Shown: positions 8,817 to 18,370, numbered from the stretch's first letter. The stretch: 64,000 nucleotides of DNA from Bacteroidales bacterium (GCA_910574205.1 CAJSYJ010000004.1:124001-188000); one strand, 5' to 3'. Numbers and translations: made by a program. Notes: generated by a model not told the origin, from the letters alone.

Positions 8817-9662
8817 ATGAAATATTTCGGAGCACATGTCAGCGCCTCGGGCGGATTGGAAAACGCCCCGCGCAACGCACGGGCTATCGGCGCGACGGCA
8901 TTCGCATTATTTACCAAAAACCAGCGGCAATGGCACGCTCCCGCCCTTACCGCGGCACAGATCGAGGCATTCGGCAAGGCATGCGCCGAGGAGGGGTACA
9001 CCCCCCGGCAGATACTGCCGCACGACAGCTACCTGATCAACCTCGGCCACCCCGAGCGCGAAGCCCTCGAAAAGTCGCGGGCATCGTTCCTCGACGAGAT
9101 GAAGCGCTGCGAGGCGCTGGGACTCGACCGCCTCAACTTCCACCCGGGCAGCCACTTGCAAAAAATTACGCAGATACAGTCGCTCGACCGCATCGCCGAG
9201 TCGATCAACATAGCGCTCGACGCGACACGCGGCGTTACGGCCGTTATCGAAAACACTGCGGGACAAGGCTCCAACCTCGGCTTCGCATTCGAGCAGCTGG
9301 CCTATATCATCGACCGCGTCGAGGATAAGTCGAGAGTAGGGTTCTGCATCGACACCTGCCACGCCTTCGCCGCCGGCTACGACCTGAGCTCCGCCGAGGC
9401 ATGCGAGCGCACCTTCGCCCTGATCGACAGCGCGGTGGGTCTTCGCTACCTCCGCGGCATGCACCTCAACGATGCGACCAAACCGCTCGGCAGCCGCGTC
9501 GATCGTCACATGCCCCTCGGCGACGGCCATATCGGCTGGACGTGCTTCGAATGGATCGCCTCCGACAAACGTTTCGACGACATTCCTCTGATCCTGGAAA
9601 CCCCCGTCGAAGAGCGCTGGCCGGACGAAATCGCCCGCCTGAAACAATTCGCAGGAGTGTAA
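8817..9662 (+). CDS. nfo: Endonuclease IV (apurinic/apyrimidinic endonuclease)
   Basis: A 281-residue AP endonuclease of base-excision repair, close to the usual 280-285 length. The metal ligands of the TIM barrel are all visible: [50 protein letters not shown] with GDGHIG, and LILETP near the end. These bind the three Zn ions that cleave the backbone 5' to an abasic site. The gene stands alone with its own promoter and is divergent from the DUF3078 operon. A weak hairpin follows. Confidence 0.96.
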   Translation: MKYFGAHVSASGGLENAPRNARAIGATAFALFTKNQRQWHAPALTAAQIEAFGKACAEEGYTPRQILPHDSYLINLGHPEREALEKSRASFLDEMKRCEALGLDRLNFHPGSHLQKITQIQSLDRIAESINIALDATRGVTAVIENTAGQGSNLGFAFEQLAYIIDRVEDKSRVGFCIDTCHAFAAGYDLSSAEACERTFALIDSAVGLRYLRGMHLNDATKPLGSRVDRHMPLGDGHIGWTCFEWIASDKRFDDIPLILETPVEERWPDEIARLKQFAGV

Positions 9663-9670
9663 CCTAAACC

Positions 9671-9700
9671 GGCGATCCCGATTACAGGATCGCCAGTTTG
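9671..9700 (+). terminator. Possible terminator after nfo
   Basis: An 8-bp perfect stem (GGCGATCC, 9671-9678, with GGATCGCC, 9687-9694) with an 8-nt loop, then AGTTTG. The U-tract is short. Confidence 0.45.
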
Positions 9701-10248
9701 CCAAACAGACACCTCCTATTATCAGTTCCGCATTAAACATCTACTCCTCTATCGGCTTGACAGGCAGCAAAAAAAAACGAGAGCATGTATGTTTTCTGCG
9801 ACTTCCGCCATTGGCGTTTCAACGTTCTTGTGCATATTCACCGATACGAATATGGAGTAACTAAAAACAATACCGCACACAAGTGAGGCATGGAAATCAC
9901 ATCTCTGTTCTTTGCGGGCGATGACGCTCCGCCGTCGGGACACACGGCCGGTCGGCGGGCATCGGCCCTGCGGTGGGATATCACGACAATACGGCGCAGG
10001 CGGGCGGAGGAAGGCCGAGGCGCGCGTGCAATGATAAAAAGGCGCACGGGCGGGATGCCGGCTCTTTTTTACAGTCGGGCGGTATACTTCGGCACGACAT
10101 TTCGAAAAATTGAGTAACTTTGCCGCGCAAAGTTTTATGCGGCGGTATGCACCGCCGTCGGGCGGCGCGGCAGAGATCCGGAATGTCAGGCATCATGGAT
10201 CGGCAAACGGATAAAAGCTCTAATAAATATTTATAAAACAACAACATT
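9701..10248 (+). other. Non-coding stretch upstream of pgk
   Basis: No gene is supported in these 550 bp. The last 130 bp hold the pgk promoter box (10115-10122) and a leader of about 120 nt. The remainder shows only short, unlike-looking reading frames and no clear repeat. Confidence 0.5.
10115..10122 (+). promoter_or_regulatory. -7 box of pgk
   Basis: TAACTTTG (exact TAnnTTTG) about 127 nt upstream of the pgk ATG, implying a leader of about 120 nt. The same octamer serves sppA and the gene at 33611-36580. Confidence 0.55.
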
Positions 10249-11508
10249 ATGTTCGCAATCGACAATTACGATTTCAAAGGCAAGCGCGCGATCATCCGCG
10301 TCGACTTCAACGTACCCCTCGACGCCGAGGGCAAGGTAACGGACGACACGCGTATACGCGCGGCCATTCCCACGATCAAGAAGGTTTTGGAGAAGGGCGG
10401 CTCTGTAATACTGATGTCGCATCTGGGACGTCCCAAGAAGAACAACGACATGAAATTCTCGTTGGAGCAGATCATACCCGCTATCGAGGCTCGTCTGGGC
10501 GTCGAGGTAAAGTTCGCCGGCGACTGCATCGGCGACAAGGCTGCGCAGATGGCCGCAGCGTTGAAGCCCGGCGAGGTCATGCTGCTCGAAAATCTGCGTT
10601 TCTACGCCGAGGAGGAGGGCAAGCCCCGCGGTCTTGCCGAGGATGCCACCGACGAGCAGAAGGCCGAGGCCAAAGCTGCCGTTAAGGCTTCGCAGAAGGA
10701 GTTCGTCAAGCGTCTGGCCTCGTATGCCGACTGCTACATCAACGACGCATTCGGCACGGCGCACCGCCGCCACGCCTCGACGGCCATAATTGCCGACTTC
10801 TTCCCCAACGACAAGATGTTCGGCTACGTAATGGAGAACGAGTTGAAGGCTATCGACGGCGTGATGCAGAATCCGCAGCGCCCCTTCTGCGCCATAATAG
10901 GCGGCTCTAAGGTATCGACCAAGATAACTATCATCGAGAAACTTATGGAGAAGGTCGACTCGATCATCATCGGCGGCGGCATGACCTACACCTTCGCTGC
11001 GGCTCAGGGCGGCAAGGTCGGCAACTCGATCTGCGAGCCCGACATGTTCCCCGTAGCTCTCGACATCCTAAAAAAGGCCGAGCAGAAGGGCATCAAGATC
11101 GTAACGTCTCCCGACGCGCTGATAGCCGACGCATTCTCGGCCGAGGCCAACACCAAGGAGGCTCCCGCCAACGACATCCCTGACAACTGGGAGGGCGTCG
11201 ACATCGCCTCGGAGGGCAAGAAGGCATTCCGCGACCATATACTCTCGTGCAAGACCATACTGTGGAACGGCCCTGTGGGCGTGTTCGAGATCGACAAGTT
11301 CGCAACGGGTTCGAAGGCCGTGGCTGAGGCCATAGCCGAAGCTACCGAGAAGGGTGCGTACTCGCTCATCGGCGGCGGCGACTCGGTTGCCTGCATCAAC
11401 AAGTTCGGTCTGGCCGACAAGGTGTCGTACGTCTCGACAGGCGGCGGCGCACTGCTCGAATACATGGAGGGCAAGGAGCTGCCCGGCGTAGCAGCAATCC
11501 GCAAATAA
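10249..11508 (+). CDS. pgk: Phosphoglycerate kinase
   Basis: A 419-residue glycolytic enzyme converting 1,3-bisphosphoglycerate and ADP to 3-phosphoglycerate and ATP in the cytosol. Seen in order: RVDFNVPL (N-terminal substrate-binding motif), [34 protein letters not shown], the [14 protein letters not shown] hinge region, [17 protein letters not shown] and the nucleotide-binding GGGDS near residue 380. The length matches the family. Codon use is strongly biased to C-ending codons, as expected of a highly expressed gene. Confidence 0.97.
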   Translation: MFAIDNYDFKGKRAIIRVDFNVPLDAEGKVTDDTRIRAAIPTIKKVLEKGGSVILMSHLGRPKKNNDMKFSLEQIIPAIEARLGVEVKFAGDCIGDKAAQMAAALKPGEVMLLENLRFYAEEEGKPRGLAEDATDEQKAEAKAAVKASQKEFVKRLASYADCYINDAFGTAHRRHASTAIIADFFPNDKMFGYVMENELKAIDGVMQNPQRPFCAIIGGSKVSTKITIIEKLMEKVDSIIIGGGMTYTFAAAQGGKVGNSICEPDMFPVALDILKKAEQKGIKIVTSPDALIADAFSAEANTKEAPANDIPDNWEGVDIASEGKKAFRDHILSCKTILWNGPVGVFEIDKFATGSKAVAEAIAEATEKGAYSLIGGGDSVACINKFGLADKVSYVSTGGGALLEYMEGKELPGVAAIRK

Positions 11509-11529
11509 CAGCCGACGGAACAGCCTCAC

Positions 11530-11555
11530 GGGCGGGCGCTCGCCGTCCGCCCAAA
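11530..11555 (+). terminator. Possible attenuator/terminator after pgk
   Basis: A GGGCGG/CCGCCC stem extended by a wobble and two more pairs (11530-11538 with 11544-11552), followed by AAATTT. It is weak and may allow read-through into the next gene. Confidence 0.35.
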
Positions 11556-11584
11556 TTTCAAGGATGAAGAAAACAACAGCAATC

Positions 11585-13618
11585 ATGAAAAAGACCGTTT
11601 ACATACTTATGGCGACACTCGCTATGACTTCGTGCGGTTCGGGCTCGAAAAAGAGCGGAGCCGACGCAACCGTCGTCCCGGCGATCGACACGACCAACTT
11701 CGACCGTTCGATAGCTCTGAACGACGACTTCTACCAGTGGGCCACGGGCGGCTGGCAGGCCAAGAACCCACTCAAACCGGAGTACTCGCGCTACGGCTGC
11801 TTCGACGTGCTGCGCGAGAACAACGAGATCCGCATCAACGAGCTGTTCAGCCGCATGACCGAGCAGCAGACGGCCGAGGGCAGCGTGGAGCGCAAGATCG
11901 TCGACCTCTATAAAATGGGACTCGACCAAGAGCGTCTCGACCGCGAGGGCGCCGAGCCGATACGCGCCGAGGTAGAGAAGATCCTCGCAATGGAGGATCG
12001 CGCCGCGCTGACGGCATATCTCTCGACGCTGCACACCGACGGCATATCGTCATTCTTCGGATGCTATCCCGAAGCCGATCTGGCCGACAGCAACAACCAG
12101 ATCCTCTACATCGAGCAGGGCGGCCTGGGCATGGGCAACCGCGACTACTACCTCGACCAGGAGAATGCTGCCATAAAGGCGGCCTACGCCGAGTATCTGA
12201 AAAAGATACTGACCCTCGCAGGCATCGAGGGCGATACGGATGCGATCGTGACAAAGACCGTTGCCATAGAGGACGACATAGCCTCGAAGTCGTGGTCCAA
12301 CGTCGAGATGCGCGACGTGCAGCGCGGATACAACCCCTTCACGCTCGAAGAGTTGCAGGCGCGTTACGACGCTATCGACTGGCGTGCGTATTTCGACACT
12401 CTGGGCGTAGGCGAGTTCCACCACCTCGTCGTGGGTCAGCCCTCGGCACTGGACAACGTGAACCGCATACTCAAAGAGACCCCCGTCGAGGATCTGCGCG
12501 CATACGTGGCGGCACACTACGTCGCCGATGCGGCACCGTACCTGAGCGAGGATTTCGCCGTGGCCAACTTCGAGTTCTTCGGCAAGACCATGTCGGGCAG
12601 CAAGGAGATACGTCCGCGCTGGAAGCGTGCCATGTCTGTGCCCAACTCGATACTCTCGGAGGCCGTGGGCAAGATGTACGTCGAGAAGTACTTCCCCGAG
12701 AGCGACAAGGAGCGCGTACTGGAAATGGTCAAGAACCTGCAAACGGCTCTGGGCGAGCACATCGCGGCGCTCGACTGGATGGGCGAGCAGACCAAGGCGC
12801 GTGCACAGGAAAAGCTGGCTACCTTTACCGTGAAGATAGGCTATCCCGACAAGTGGAAGGACTACTCGACTCTTGCGATCGATCCCGAGAAGTCGTACTG
12901 GCATAACATCGTCGAGGCGAACCGCTGGTATACGGCCGACCAGATGTCGGAGGTAGGCAAGCCCGTCGACCGCACCAAGTGGTACATGTCGCCGCAGACG
13001 GTCAACGCATACTACAACCCCACGACCAACGAAATATGCTTCCCGGCAGCCATTCTGCAACCGCCGTTCTACAACTCGAACGCCGACGATGCCGTTAACT
13101 ACGGTGCCATAGGCGTAGTGATCGGTCACGAGATGACCCACGGTTTCGACGATCAGGGCAGCCAGTTCGACAAGGATGGCAACATGAACGACTGGTGGAC
13201 GGCCGAGGACCGCAAGGCCTTCGAGCAGAAGACGGCCGTGCTGGTAGATCAGTTCGACGAGATCGAGATCCTGCCCGGCATACACGCCAACGGCAAGCTC
13301 TCGCTGGGCGAGAACATCGCCGATCAGGGCGGTCTGCGCGTAGCCTACACCGCCATGAAGAACTCGTGGAACGGAGAGAAGCCCGAGGGTGCCGACGGTT
13401 TCACGCCCGAGCAGCGCTTCTACATCTCTTATGCGACGCTCTGGGGACAGAACATCACCGATCAGGAGAAGGAGCGACTGACGAAGCTCGACGTGCACTC
13501 GCTCGGCCGCAACCGCGTGAATGTCACGCTGCGCAACATAGCGACATTCCTGGATGCGTTCTCGATAAAGGACGGCGCAATGTACCGTCCCGAAGAGGAG
13601 CGAATAATAATCTGGTAG
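11585..13618 (+). CDS. pepO: M13-family metallopeptidase (PepO/neprilysin-like) lipoprotein
   Basis: About 677 residues. The start at 11585 places a signal peptide II at the N-terminus (MKKTVYILMATLAMTSC, lipobox MTSC); another in-frame ATG lies at 11564. Family landmarks are a DFYQWATGGW N-terminal segment, NAYYNPTTNEICFPA, the zinc motif HEMTH in VIGHEMTHGFDDQG, the third ligand in GENIADQGG, and the R-V-N-V-T-L-R-N end. It probably degrades peptides at the cell surface or in the periplasm. It follows pgk by 76 bp and ends at a strong terminator. Confidence 0.94.
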   Translation: MKKTVYILMATLAMTSCGSGSKKSGADATVVPAIDTTNFDRSIALNDDFYQWATGGWQAKNPLKPEYSRYGCFDVLRENNEIRINELFSRMTEQQTAEGSVERKIVDLYKMGLDQERLDREGAEPIRAEVEKILAMEDRAALTAYLSTLHTDGISSFFGCYPEADLADSNNQILYIEQGGLGMGNRDYYLDQENAAIKAAYAEYLKKILTLAGIEGDTDAIVTKTVAIEDDIASKSWSNVEMRDVQRGYNPFTLEELQARYDAIDWRAYFDTLGVGEFHHLVVGQPSALDNVNRILKETPVEDLRAYVAAHYVADAAPYLSEDFAVANFEFFGKTMSGSKEIRPRWKRAMSVPNSILSEAVGKMYVEKYFPESDKERVLEMVKNLQTALGEHIAALDWMGEQTKARAQEKLATFTVKIGYPDKWKDYSTLAIDPEKSYWHNIVEANRWYTADQMSEVGKPVDRTKWYMSPQTVNAYYNPTTNEICFPAAILQPPFYNSNADDAVNYGAIGVVIGHEMTHGFDDQGSQFDKDGNMNDWWTAEDRKAFEQKTAVLVDQFDEIEILPGIHANGKLSLGENIADQGGLRVAYTAMKNSWNGEKPEGADGFTPEQRFYISYATLWGQNITDQEKERLTKLDVHSLGRNRVNVTLRNIATFLDAFSIKDGAMYRPEEERIIIW

Positions 13619-13704
13619 CGGAGCTGCCGGCCGCATATACGGTGCCGGCAGGACAGCGCGAGCGTCGCAGCCGTTGCAGCGGCTTGCGCCGCTATACGGT
13701 CCTT

Positions 13705-13744
13705 ACCCCTATCCCCTCCAATACGGAGGAGATAGGGGTTTTTA
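13705..13744 (+). terminator. Strong terminator after the M13 peptidase gene
   Basis: A 15-bp stem with one mismatch (13705-13719 with 13725-13739), a 5-nt loop and a run of T. Confidence 0.8.
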
Positions 13745-14025
13745 TCAATACTCAGGCCGCCGCAACGGCCTGCGCGCCGGTTATGCTCATCCTCCCTCGG
13801 GAGGGTGTTTCGTCATACGCCGCACGTGATTTGGGCGGTGGCCGCAAGCGCATCTCCTGCTGCGATGATGCCGGCTGCGTATGCGCGCATGGCGGCATGC
13901 GAATATATCTACGCCTATACTTTCGTGGGGTGTCTGCGGCTTTGCAGACACCCCTTTCTCCATATTTCCCGCCGAAAAAACAGATGATTAAATCCGACCG
14001 CCGTAACATTTTCGTCATAAAAGCA
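13745..14025 (+). other. Hairpin-rich intergenic stretch
   Basis: Two hairpins are visible: CAGGCC...GGCCTG near 13752-13771 and a perfect 11-bp stem at 13927-13937/13944-13954 followed by TTTCTCC that looks like a terminator. No promoter box was found inside, so a small RNA is possible but unsupported. Confidence 0.4.
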
Positions 14026-14055
14026 TTGACATTGCGAAAAAAAATATTATATTTG
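14026..14055 (+). promoter_or_regulatory. Promoter of the outer-membrane barrel gene
   Basis: TTG at 14026-14028 and TATATTTG at 14048-14055 with a 19-nt spacer. The ATG is 26 nt downstream of the -7 box. Confidence 0.7.
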
Positions 14056-14080
14056 TATACAAACCTAAACATCGACAACC

Positions 14081-14779
14081 ATGATTAAACGAACGATCGC
14101 CCTACTGACTGCCGCAGTTATCTGCATGCACTCTTTCGCCGCCGACGGCAACAAGTCCGGCAACCCCGACCCTGCATCGCGCTCGGGATTCAGCGTCCGC
14201 GCCGGCATCGGCCTGACCGCTACCAGAGGCAACGCAAATCTCAATTCTACCGCCTGCGCATGGGATATCGGAGCGATGTACGAATGGAGATTCGCCAAAC
14301 GCTGGGGCTTTGAGACGGGACTCGCGCTCGCACACAAGGGCGGCGCATACAGATTCGACAGCGACGAAAGCATCGTGCTGCGCATGCACTATCTCGAACT
14401 GCCGGCACGGTTGCGCCTGCACTGCCCGCTCGGCCCGGTCGACATATCGCCGTATATCGGCGCGTTTTACGGCTATGCAGTCAGCGGCCGCCTGTATATA
14501 AAGGATGAGTACGGCGGCGATTACGAAAACGTATGCCGCGGCGAAAACAACGAGATAAAGCGCTCCGACGCCGGTCTGACGCTCGGTTGCGGCGTAACGT
14601 TCAAAAACGGTATATATATCGGCCTCAACGCCGAAATAGGACTGCTCAATATCGATACGTCCGAACAAGACTATTACTATCCCATAGCCGTCGACAGCCG
14701 TGCATATTACGGAAAATCCGGCAACCCGGACAAATACTTTCCCTATTCGGTCTCGCTGCAAGTCGGCTTCCGCTTCTGA
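14081..14779 (+). CDS. Outer-membrane beta-barrel protein
   Basis: A 232-residue protein with signal MIKRTIALLTAAVICMHSFA. The mature part alternates hydrophobic and polar residues as in small 8-strand barrels (GFSVRAGIGLTATRG, WGFETGLALAHKG, MHYLELPARLRLHCPLG, ISPYIGAFYGYAV) and ends PYSVSLQVGFRF with the terminal Phe used for barrel insertion. It fits the outer-membrane beta-barrel/porin families of Bacteroidetes; its substrate is unknown. It has its own promoter. The mobile element begins 218 bp downstream. Confidence 0.78.
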   Translation: MIKRTIALLTAAVICMHSFAADGNKSGNPDPASRSGFSVRAGIGLTATRGNANLNSTACAWDIGAMYEWRFAKRWGFETGLALAHKGGAYRFDSDESIVLRMHYLELPARLRLHCPLGPVDISPYIGAFYGYAVSGRLYIKDEYGGDYENVCRGENNEIKRSDAGLTLGCGVTFKNGIYIGLNAEIGLLNIDTSEQDYYYPIAVDSRAYYGKSGNPDKYFPYSVSLQVGFRF

Positions 14780-14959
14780 CGACCTACAACCGAGCCGCAA
14801 ACTACTACGACAGCAAACCTGCCTTACGACGCCGGCAGAGTGATATCGATAAGCGACGCCATTGAACCGTTATTTCCCCAATTGGAAGCAGTTGAAAGAG
14901 GAGTTGAATGAATTTATCGTGTAATTTGTACGGCCTGTATTACAAATATATGACAAACT

Positions 14960-14993
14960 AAAACCGCGTTACATTAATCTGCAACGCGGTTTT
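14960..14993 (-). terminator. Displaced tRNA-Cys terminator at the left element boundary
   Basis: A perfect 11-bp stem (AAAACCGCGTT 14960-14970 with AACGCGGTTTT 14983-14993) sits immediately outside the left 13-bp repeat. The intact tRNA-Cys at the right end has its own closely similar hairpin in the same relative place. This is what insertion into the tRNA 3' end would leave: the original terminator stranded on the left, a replacement supplied by the element on the right. Confidence 0.6.
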
Positions 14994-14996
14994 GGC

Positions 14997-15009
14997 GAGG
15001 TCTGAAGCG
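14997..15009. repeat. attL: 13-bp direct repeat of the tRNA-Cys 3' end
   Basis: GAGGTCTGAAGCG, identical to 29336-29348. A partial third copy (GCGAGGTCTG) lies exactly 100 bp inside at 15095-15104. Confidence 0.8.
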
Positions 15010-15128
15010 TACGCCATAAAAATTAATTGATATTAATCTGTATTTATCTTATTTAATTTGTATTTCAGTATATTATGCGAATATCTTATTAATTGCGAGG
15101 TCTGGAAATTTTAGAAAATTTCGCTGAT

Positions 15129-15150
15129 GCCGTACAAATGCCGTACAAAT
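15129..15150. repeat. Tandem 11-bp repeats near the left end (possible integrase arm sites)
   Basis: GCCGTACAAAT occurs twice head to tail (15129-15139, 15140-15150). The same pattern recurs near the right end at 29270-29291. Tyrosine recombinases commonly bind such short repeats through an N-terminal arm-binding domain. Confidence 0.5.
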
Positions 15151-15153
15151 TTC

Positions 15154-15161
15154 TATCTTTG
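15154..15161 (+). promoter_or_regulatory. -7 box of the integrase gene
   Basis: TATCTTTG (exact TAnnTTTG) starting 4 nt after the paired repeats and ending 25 nt before the integrase ATG, so arm-site occupancy could repress this promoter (inference). Confidence 0.5.
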
Positions 15162-15185
15162 CAGCAGAAATAAAATTTGTCGCAT

Positions 15186-16487
15186 ATGGCAACTTTCGCA
15201 TATCGTATTCGCACGACGAAGAAAAGCACGCTGACAAAAGTGTATCTTCGTTTCAATGTCGACCGGCATACTTCATTCTATGCCGAATCTCAATATGTCG
15301 TGTGGGCGGATGCTTGGGACAACAAAAAGCAAGCTGTTAAAAGCCGCTATGCCTTTACTGATGATTTCACCGAGCAGCAGGGGCGTGAACTAATGAAGAA
15401 CCTGTCGGAGCTGCGCAGTTTCATTCTCGGCGAAATGGCGAAAGACCCGGAGCATGCAATGACGAAAACGAAGCTGGAAAAGATCGTTTACAGCTTCCAT
15501 CATCCGCGCAGCGCATCCGGCGGCCGCAATATACGCAACAGAGAATCATTGACCGATTATATAGCCCGTTATACGCGCGAAATGGAGGACGGCACAAGGC
15601 TCAATATCCACAAGCTGCGCTACGGGGCGTCGACAATCAAGAACTATAAAGGGTTTATCATTCAGTTCGACGAGTTCTGCAAAGCAAAACGAAAGCGGTT
15701 CGACTTCGGCGATATCGACCTGAAATTCTACGACGATTTCGTGGCGTGGTTTACGGCGAAGGATTATTCGATCAACACCATCGGTCGCCATGTCAAGGAG
15801 TTGAAAATAATCATGCGGGCAGCGCGCGAAGAGGGACTGCACGACAATGGCTTGATTGAGAGCCGCAAATTCCGTGTACTGACTGCCGATGTCGAGAATA
15901 TCTATCTGACCGAATCGGAGATTCGAGCTATTGCCGACCTTGATTTGTCACACAATAAGCACAAGGATATTGCCCGTGATATATTCTTGGTCGGTTGCTA
16001 TACGGCACAGCGATTCAGCGACTACTCGACCATCAACGAAGGCAACATCCGCACGCTGGAAAGCGGGCAGCGGGTCATCGACCTCAAACAGCAGAAGACG
16101 GGCAATCACGTCGTCATTCCCGTCCGTCCCGAATTGCAGGCGATACTGGACAAGCATGAAAACCGGCTACCGAAGTCCTACGAACAGAAAGTAAACAAAT
16201 TCATCAAGGAGGTCGCACGCGAAGCGGGTATTACGGAGAAAATCGAAGTTTCATACGTCGATAACGGGGAAAAGAAGACGCATCTGGTCGATAAATGCGA
16301 CTTGGCAAAGACCCACACGGCTCGCCGCAGCGGAGCAACGAACATGTATCTGGCGGGCATTCCGACCATCGCCATCATGAAAATCACGGGCCACAAGACC
16401 GAAAAGGAGTTCATGAAATACATCAAGATTACCGAAGAGCAGACCGCCATGGAGTTGATGAATCATCCGTATTTCAGCGGCAGGTAA
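15186..16487 (+). CDS. Tyrosine recombinase (element integrase)
   Basis: A 433-residue site-specific recombinase that should catalyse integration into and excision from the tRNA-Cys 3' end. The ATG at 15186 (MATFAYRIRTTKKST) is preferred over a TTG three codons earlier. The N-terminal about 90 residues are an arm-DNA-binding domain of the kind in Bacteroides element integrases; a SAM-like core-binding domain follows (about 115-215). The catalytic domain shows Arg in GCYTAQRFSDY, H-x-x-R in KTHTARRSGAT, the second His in ITGHKTEKEF and the nucleophilic Tyr in FMKYIKI. It lies just inside attL and reads into the element. Confidence 0.94.
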   Translation: MATFAYRIRTTKKSTLTKVYLRFNVDRHTSFYAESQYVVWADAWDNKKQAVKSRYAFTDDFTEQQGRELMKNLSELRSFILGEMAKDPEHAMTKTKLEKIVYSFHHPRSASGGRNIRNRESLTDYIARYTREMEDGTRLNIHKLRYGASTIKNYKGFIIQFDEFCKAKRKRFDFGDIDLKFYDDFVAWFTAKDYSINTIGRHVKELKIIMRAAREEGLHDNGLIESRKFRVLTADVENIYLTESEIRAIADLDLSHNKHKDIARDIFLVGCYTAQRFSDYSTINEGNIRTLESGQRVIDLKQQKTGNHVVIPVRPELQAILDKHENRLPKSYEQKVNKFIKEVAREAGITEKIEVSYVDNGEKKTHLVDKCDLAKTHTARRSGATNMYLAGIPTIAIMKITGHKTEKEFMKYIKITEEQTAMELMNHPYFSGR

Positions 16488-16495
16488 TTCGAAAT

Positions 16496-16524
16496 GTTAC
16501 CGCCGTAAAATTTACCGCGGTAAC
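16496..16524. repeat. 29-bp near-perfect palindrome after the integrase gene
   Basis: GTTACCGC at the left edge pairs with GCGGTAAC at the right edge and the pairing continues inward through GTAAA/TTTAC with a single mismatch per arm. It begins 8 bp after the integrase stop. There is no U-tract, so it may be an operator or a poor terminator. Confidence 0.5.
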
Positions 16525-16609
16525 AAAATGTCAAACAAATTCCGGCATGGACGGTTGTTGCTCCTATTATTCGCAAATAAATTGTAACTTTACAGAAAAT
16601 TATAAATAT

Positions 16610-18277
16610 ATGACGGTTGAGGAACTGACAAACATACTCGATTCATTACTGAATCTACCTGCGGAAACGGAGGTGGTGGAGTTCAAGAGAGCCGAACGCA
16701 ATTTCGATGATCGGGATTTGGGGCAATACTTCTCGGCATTGAGCAACGAAGCCAACCTGAAAGGCGTGTCGCGCGCATGGCTGGTTTTCGGCGTGGAGAA
16801 TCATACGCACGAGGTTGTCGGCAGCCAATACAAGAATAGCCGTCCGGCGCTCGATGCGATGAAGAAAAAGATCGCCGACCAGACTACGGGTAGGCATACG
16901 TTCGTCGAGATACATGAATTGCGGTACAAGAACGGCAAAAGAGTTGTGATGTTCGAAATACCGCCCGCTCCGCAGGGTATTCCCATAGACTATCAAGGTC
17001 ATTATTACGGTCGTGACGGAGAATCCTTGCAGGCGTTGAGTATGGACAAAATCGAGAGAATAAGAAATCAAGCCAAATTGAAAGACTGGAGTGCGGAGAT
17101 AATCGAAGACGCTTCATTGGAAGATCTGGATTCGGCGGCTATTAGCAAGGCAAGAGAGCTATACACGAACGCCCATAAGGACAAGGCCGACGAGATTGCA
17201 TCGTGGGACGACACGACTTTTCTGAACAAGGCGAAAATCACGATTCGGGGCAAGATCACCAATACAGCCATCGTATTGCTCGGCAAAGAGGAGAGCGAGC
17301 ATCTGATCTCCCCCGCGGTCGCCAAAATCAAATGGATTCTGCGCGGACAGGATAATATCGAGCGCGATTACATGATTGCCTCCTGCCCGTTCATTTTGGC
17401 CGTCGACAGAATATACGACAAGATTCGCAATCTGAAATACCGCTACATCAATCCGGAATATAAAACACTCTTTCCCGAAGAGATCGACACCTACGAGCCG
17501 TATGTCATTCGCGAGGCATTGAACAACGCCATCGCCCATCAGGATTATACGCTCGGCGGTCAGATCAATGTGGTGGAATACGACGATAAGTTGGTATTTT
17601 CAAATAAAGGGTCGTTCATTCCGGGCAATATCGAACGAGTGCTCGTCAGTGATGCTCCCGAGGAGCGATACAGAAATCAATTTTTGGTAGCGGCCATGGT
17701 TGGTTTGAAAATGGTCGATACGATCGGCAGCGGCATTCGCAAGATGTACAACTACCAAAGACAGCGACTGTTCCCTCTGCCGGATTATAATTTGGCCGAC
17801 AATCGCGTCGAAGTTACCATAACGGGTAAAATTCTCGATATGAACTACGCCAATATTCTGGCGGGAAATAGTGAGTTGAACCTGCTCGACATCGAGCTGC
17901 TGAACCGTGTGCAGCTGGGGAAACCGTTATCCGATGACGAGATCGTCCGATTGAGAAGCAAACATTTGATTGAAGGCCGCAAGCCCAAAGTCTATATCGC
18001 GAAACATATCGCCCAAAAGGTCGGACAAAAAATAGAATATTCGGAGCATAAAGGACTTGGAAATAAAAGTTGCGAAGAGTTTTTGATGACGGCATTGCAC
18101 GATCACAACTCGTTGTCGCGCAAAGAAATCGACAAACTACTATGGAATCTCCTTTCCGACCTGCTTACTGACAGACAGAAAAAAGATAAGATTACGAATC
18201 TTTTGGCAAAATTAAAGAGGCAGGGCAAGATAAGAAATGAATCGCAAGGCCCGAATTCTGATTGGTTTATTGTTTAA
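16610..18277 (+). CDS. AlbA_2 (Schlafen-like) domain protein with a GHKL-type ATPase domain
   Basis: About 555 residues; the start at 16610 (MTVEELTNILDSL) is the first that fits the domain. Residues about 18-130 are an AlbA_2/Schlafen-type nucleic-acid-binding domain (ETEVVEFKRAERNF, YFSALSNEANLKG, WLVFGVEN). Around residues 300-380 is a C-terminal HATPase_c_4 region (REALNNAIAHQDY, GSGIRKMYNYQR). The last 150 residues resemble a winged-helix/linker region. Such proteins are common on mobile elements and some act as regulators or in phage defence; the role here is unknown. A one-off TAACTTTA box lies at 16585-16592. Confidence 0.8.
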   Translation: MTVEELTNILDSLLNLPAETEVVEFKRAERNFDDRDLGQYFSALSNEANLKGVSRAWLVFGVENHTHEVVGSQYKNSRPALDAMKKKIADQTTGRHTFVEIHELRYKNGKRVVMFEIPPAPQGIPIDYQGHYYGRDGESLQALSMDKIERIRNQAKLKDWSAEIIEDASLEDLDSAAISKARELYTNAHKDKADEIASWDDTTFLNKAKITIRGKITNTAIVLLGKEESEHLISPAVAKIKWILRGQDNIERDYMIASCPFILAVDRIYDKIRNLKYRYINPEYKTLFPEEIDTYEPYVIREALNNAIAHQDYTLGGQINVVEYDDKLVFSNKGSFIPGNIERVLVSDAPEERYRNQFLVAAMVGLKMVDTIGSGIRKMYNYQRQRLFPLPDYNLADNRVEVTITGKILDMNYANILAGNSELNLLDIELLNRVQLGKPLSDDEIVRLRSKHLIEGRKPKVYIAKHIAQKVGQKIEYSEHKGLGNKSCEEFLMTALHDHNSLSRKEIDKLLWNLLSDLLTDRQKKDKITNLLAKLKRQGKIRNESQGPNSDWFIV

Positions 18278-18370
18278 TTTTTACACGCTTTTACACGCTT
18301 TTTTACATGCTTATTTCTTTTTACGTTTCGTTTATATGCTGTGTATTAGTCGGTTAAAAGCGTGTAAAAA
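18278..18370. repeat. TTTTACACGCT repeats before the HTH gene
   Basis: TTTTACACGCT occurs twice in tandem from 18279 to 18299 and once inverted (AGCGTGTAAAAA, 18359-18370). Another TTTACACGCT lies after the HTH gene at 18917-18926. A C9 run (18394-18402) and an A8 run follow, directly upstream of the ATG at 18420. The arrangement suggests operator sites for the HTH protein they flank (inference). Confidence 0.5.
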
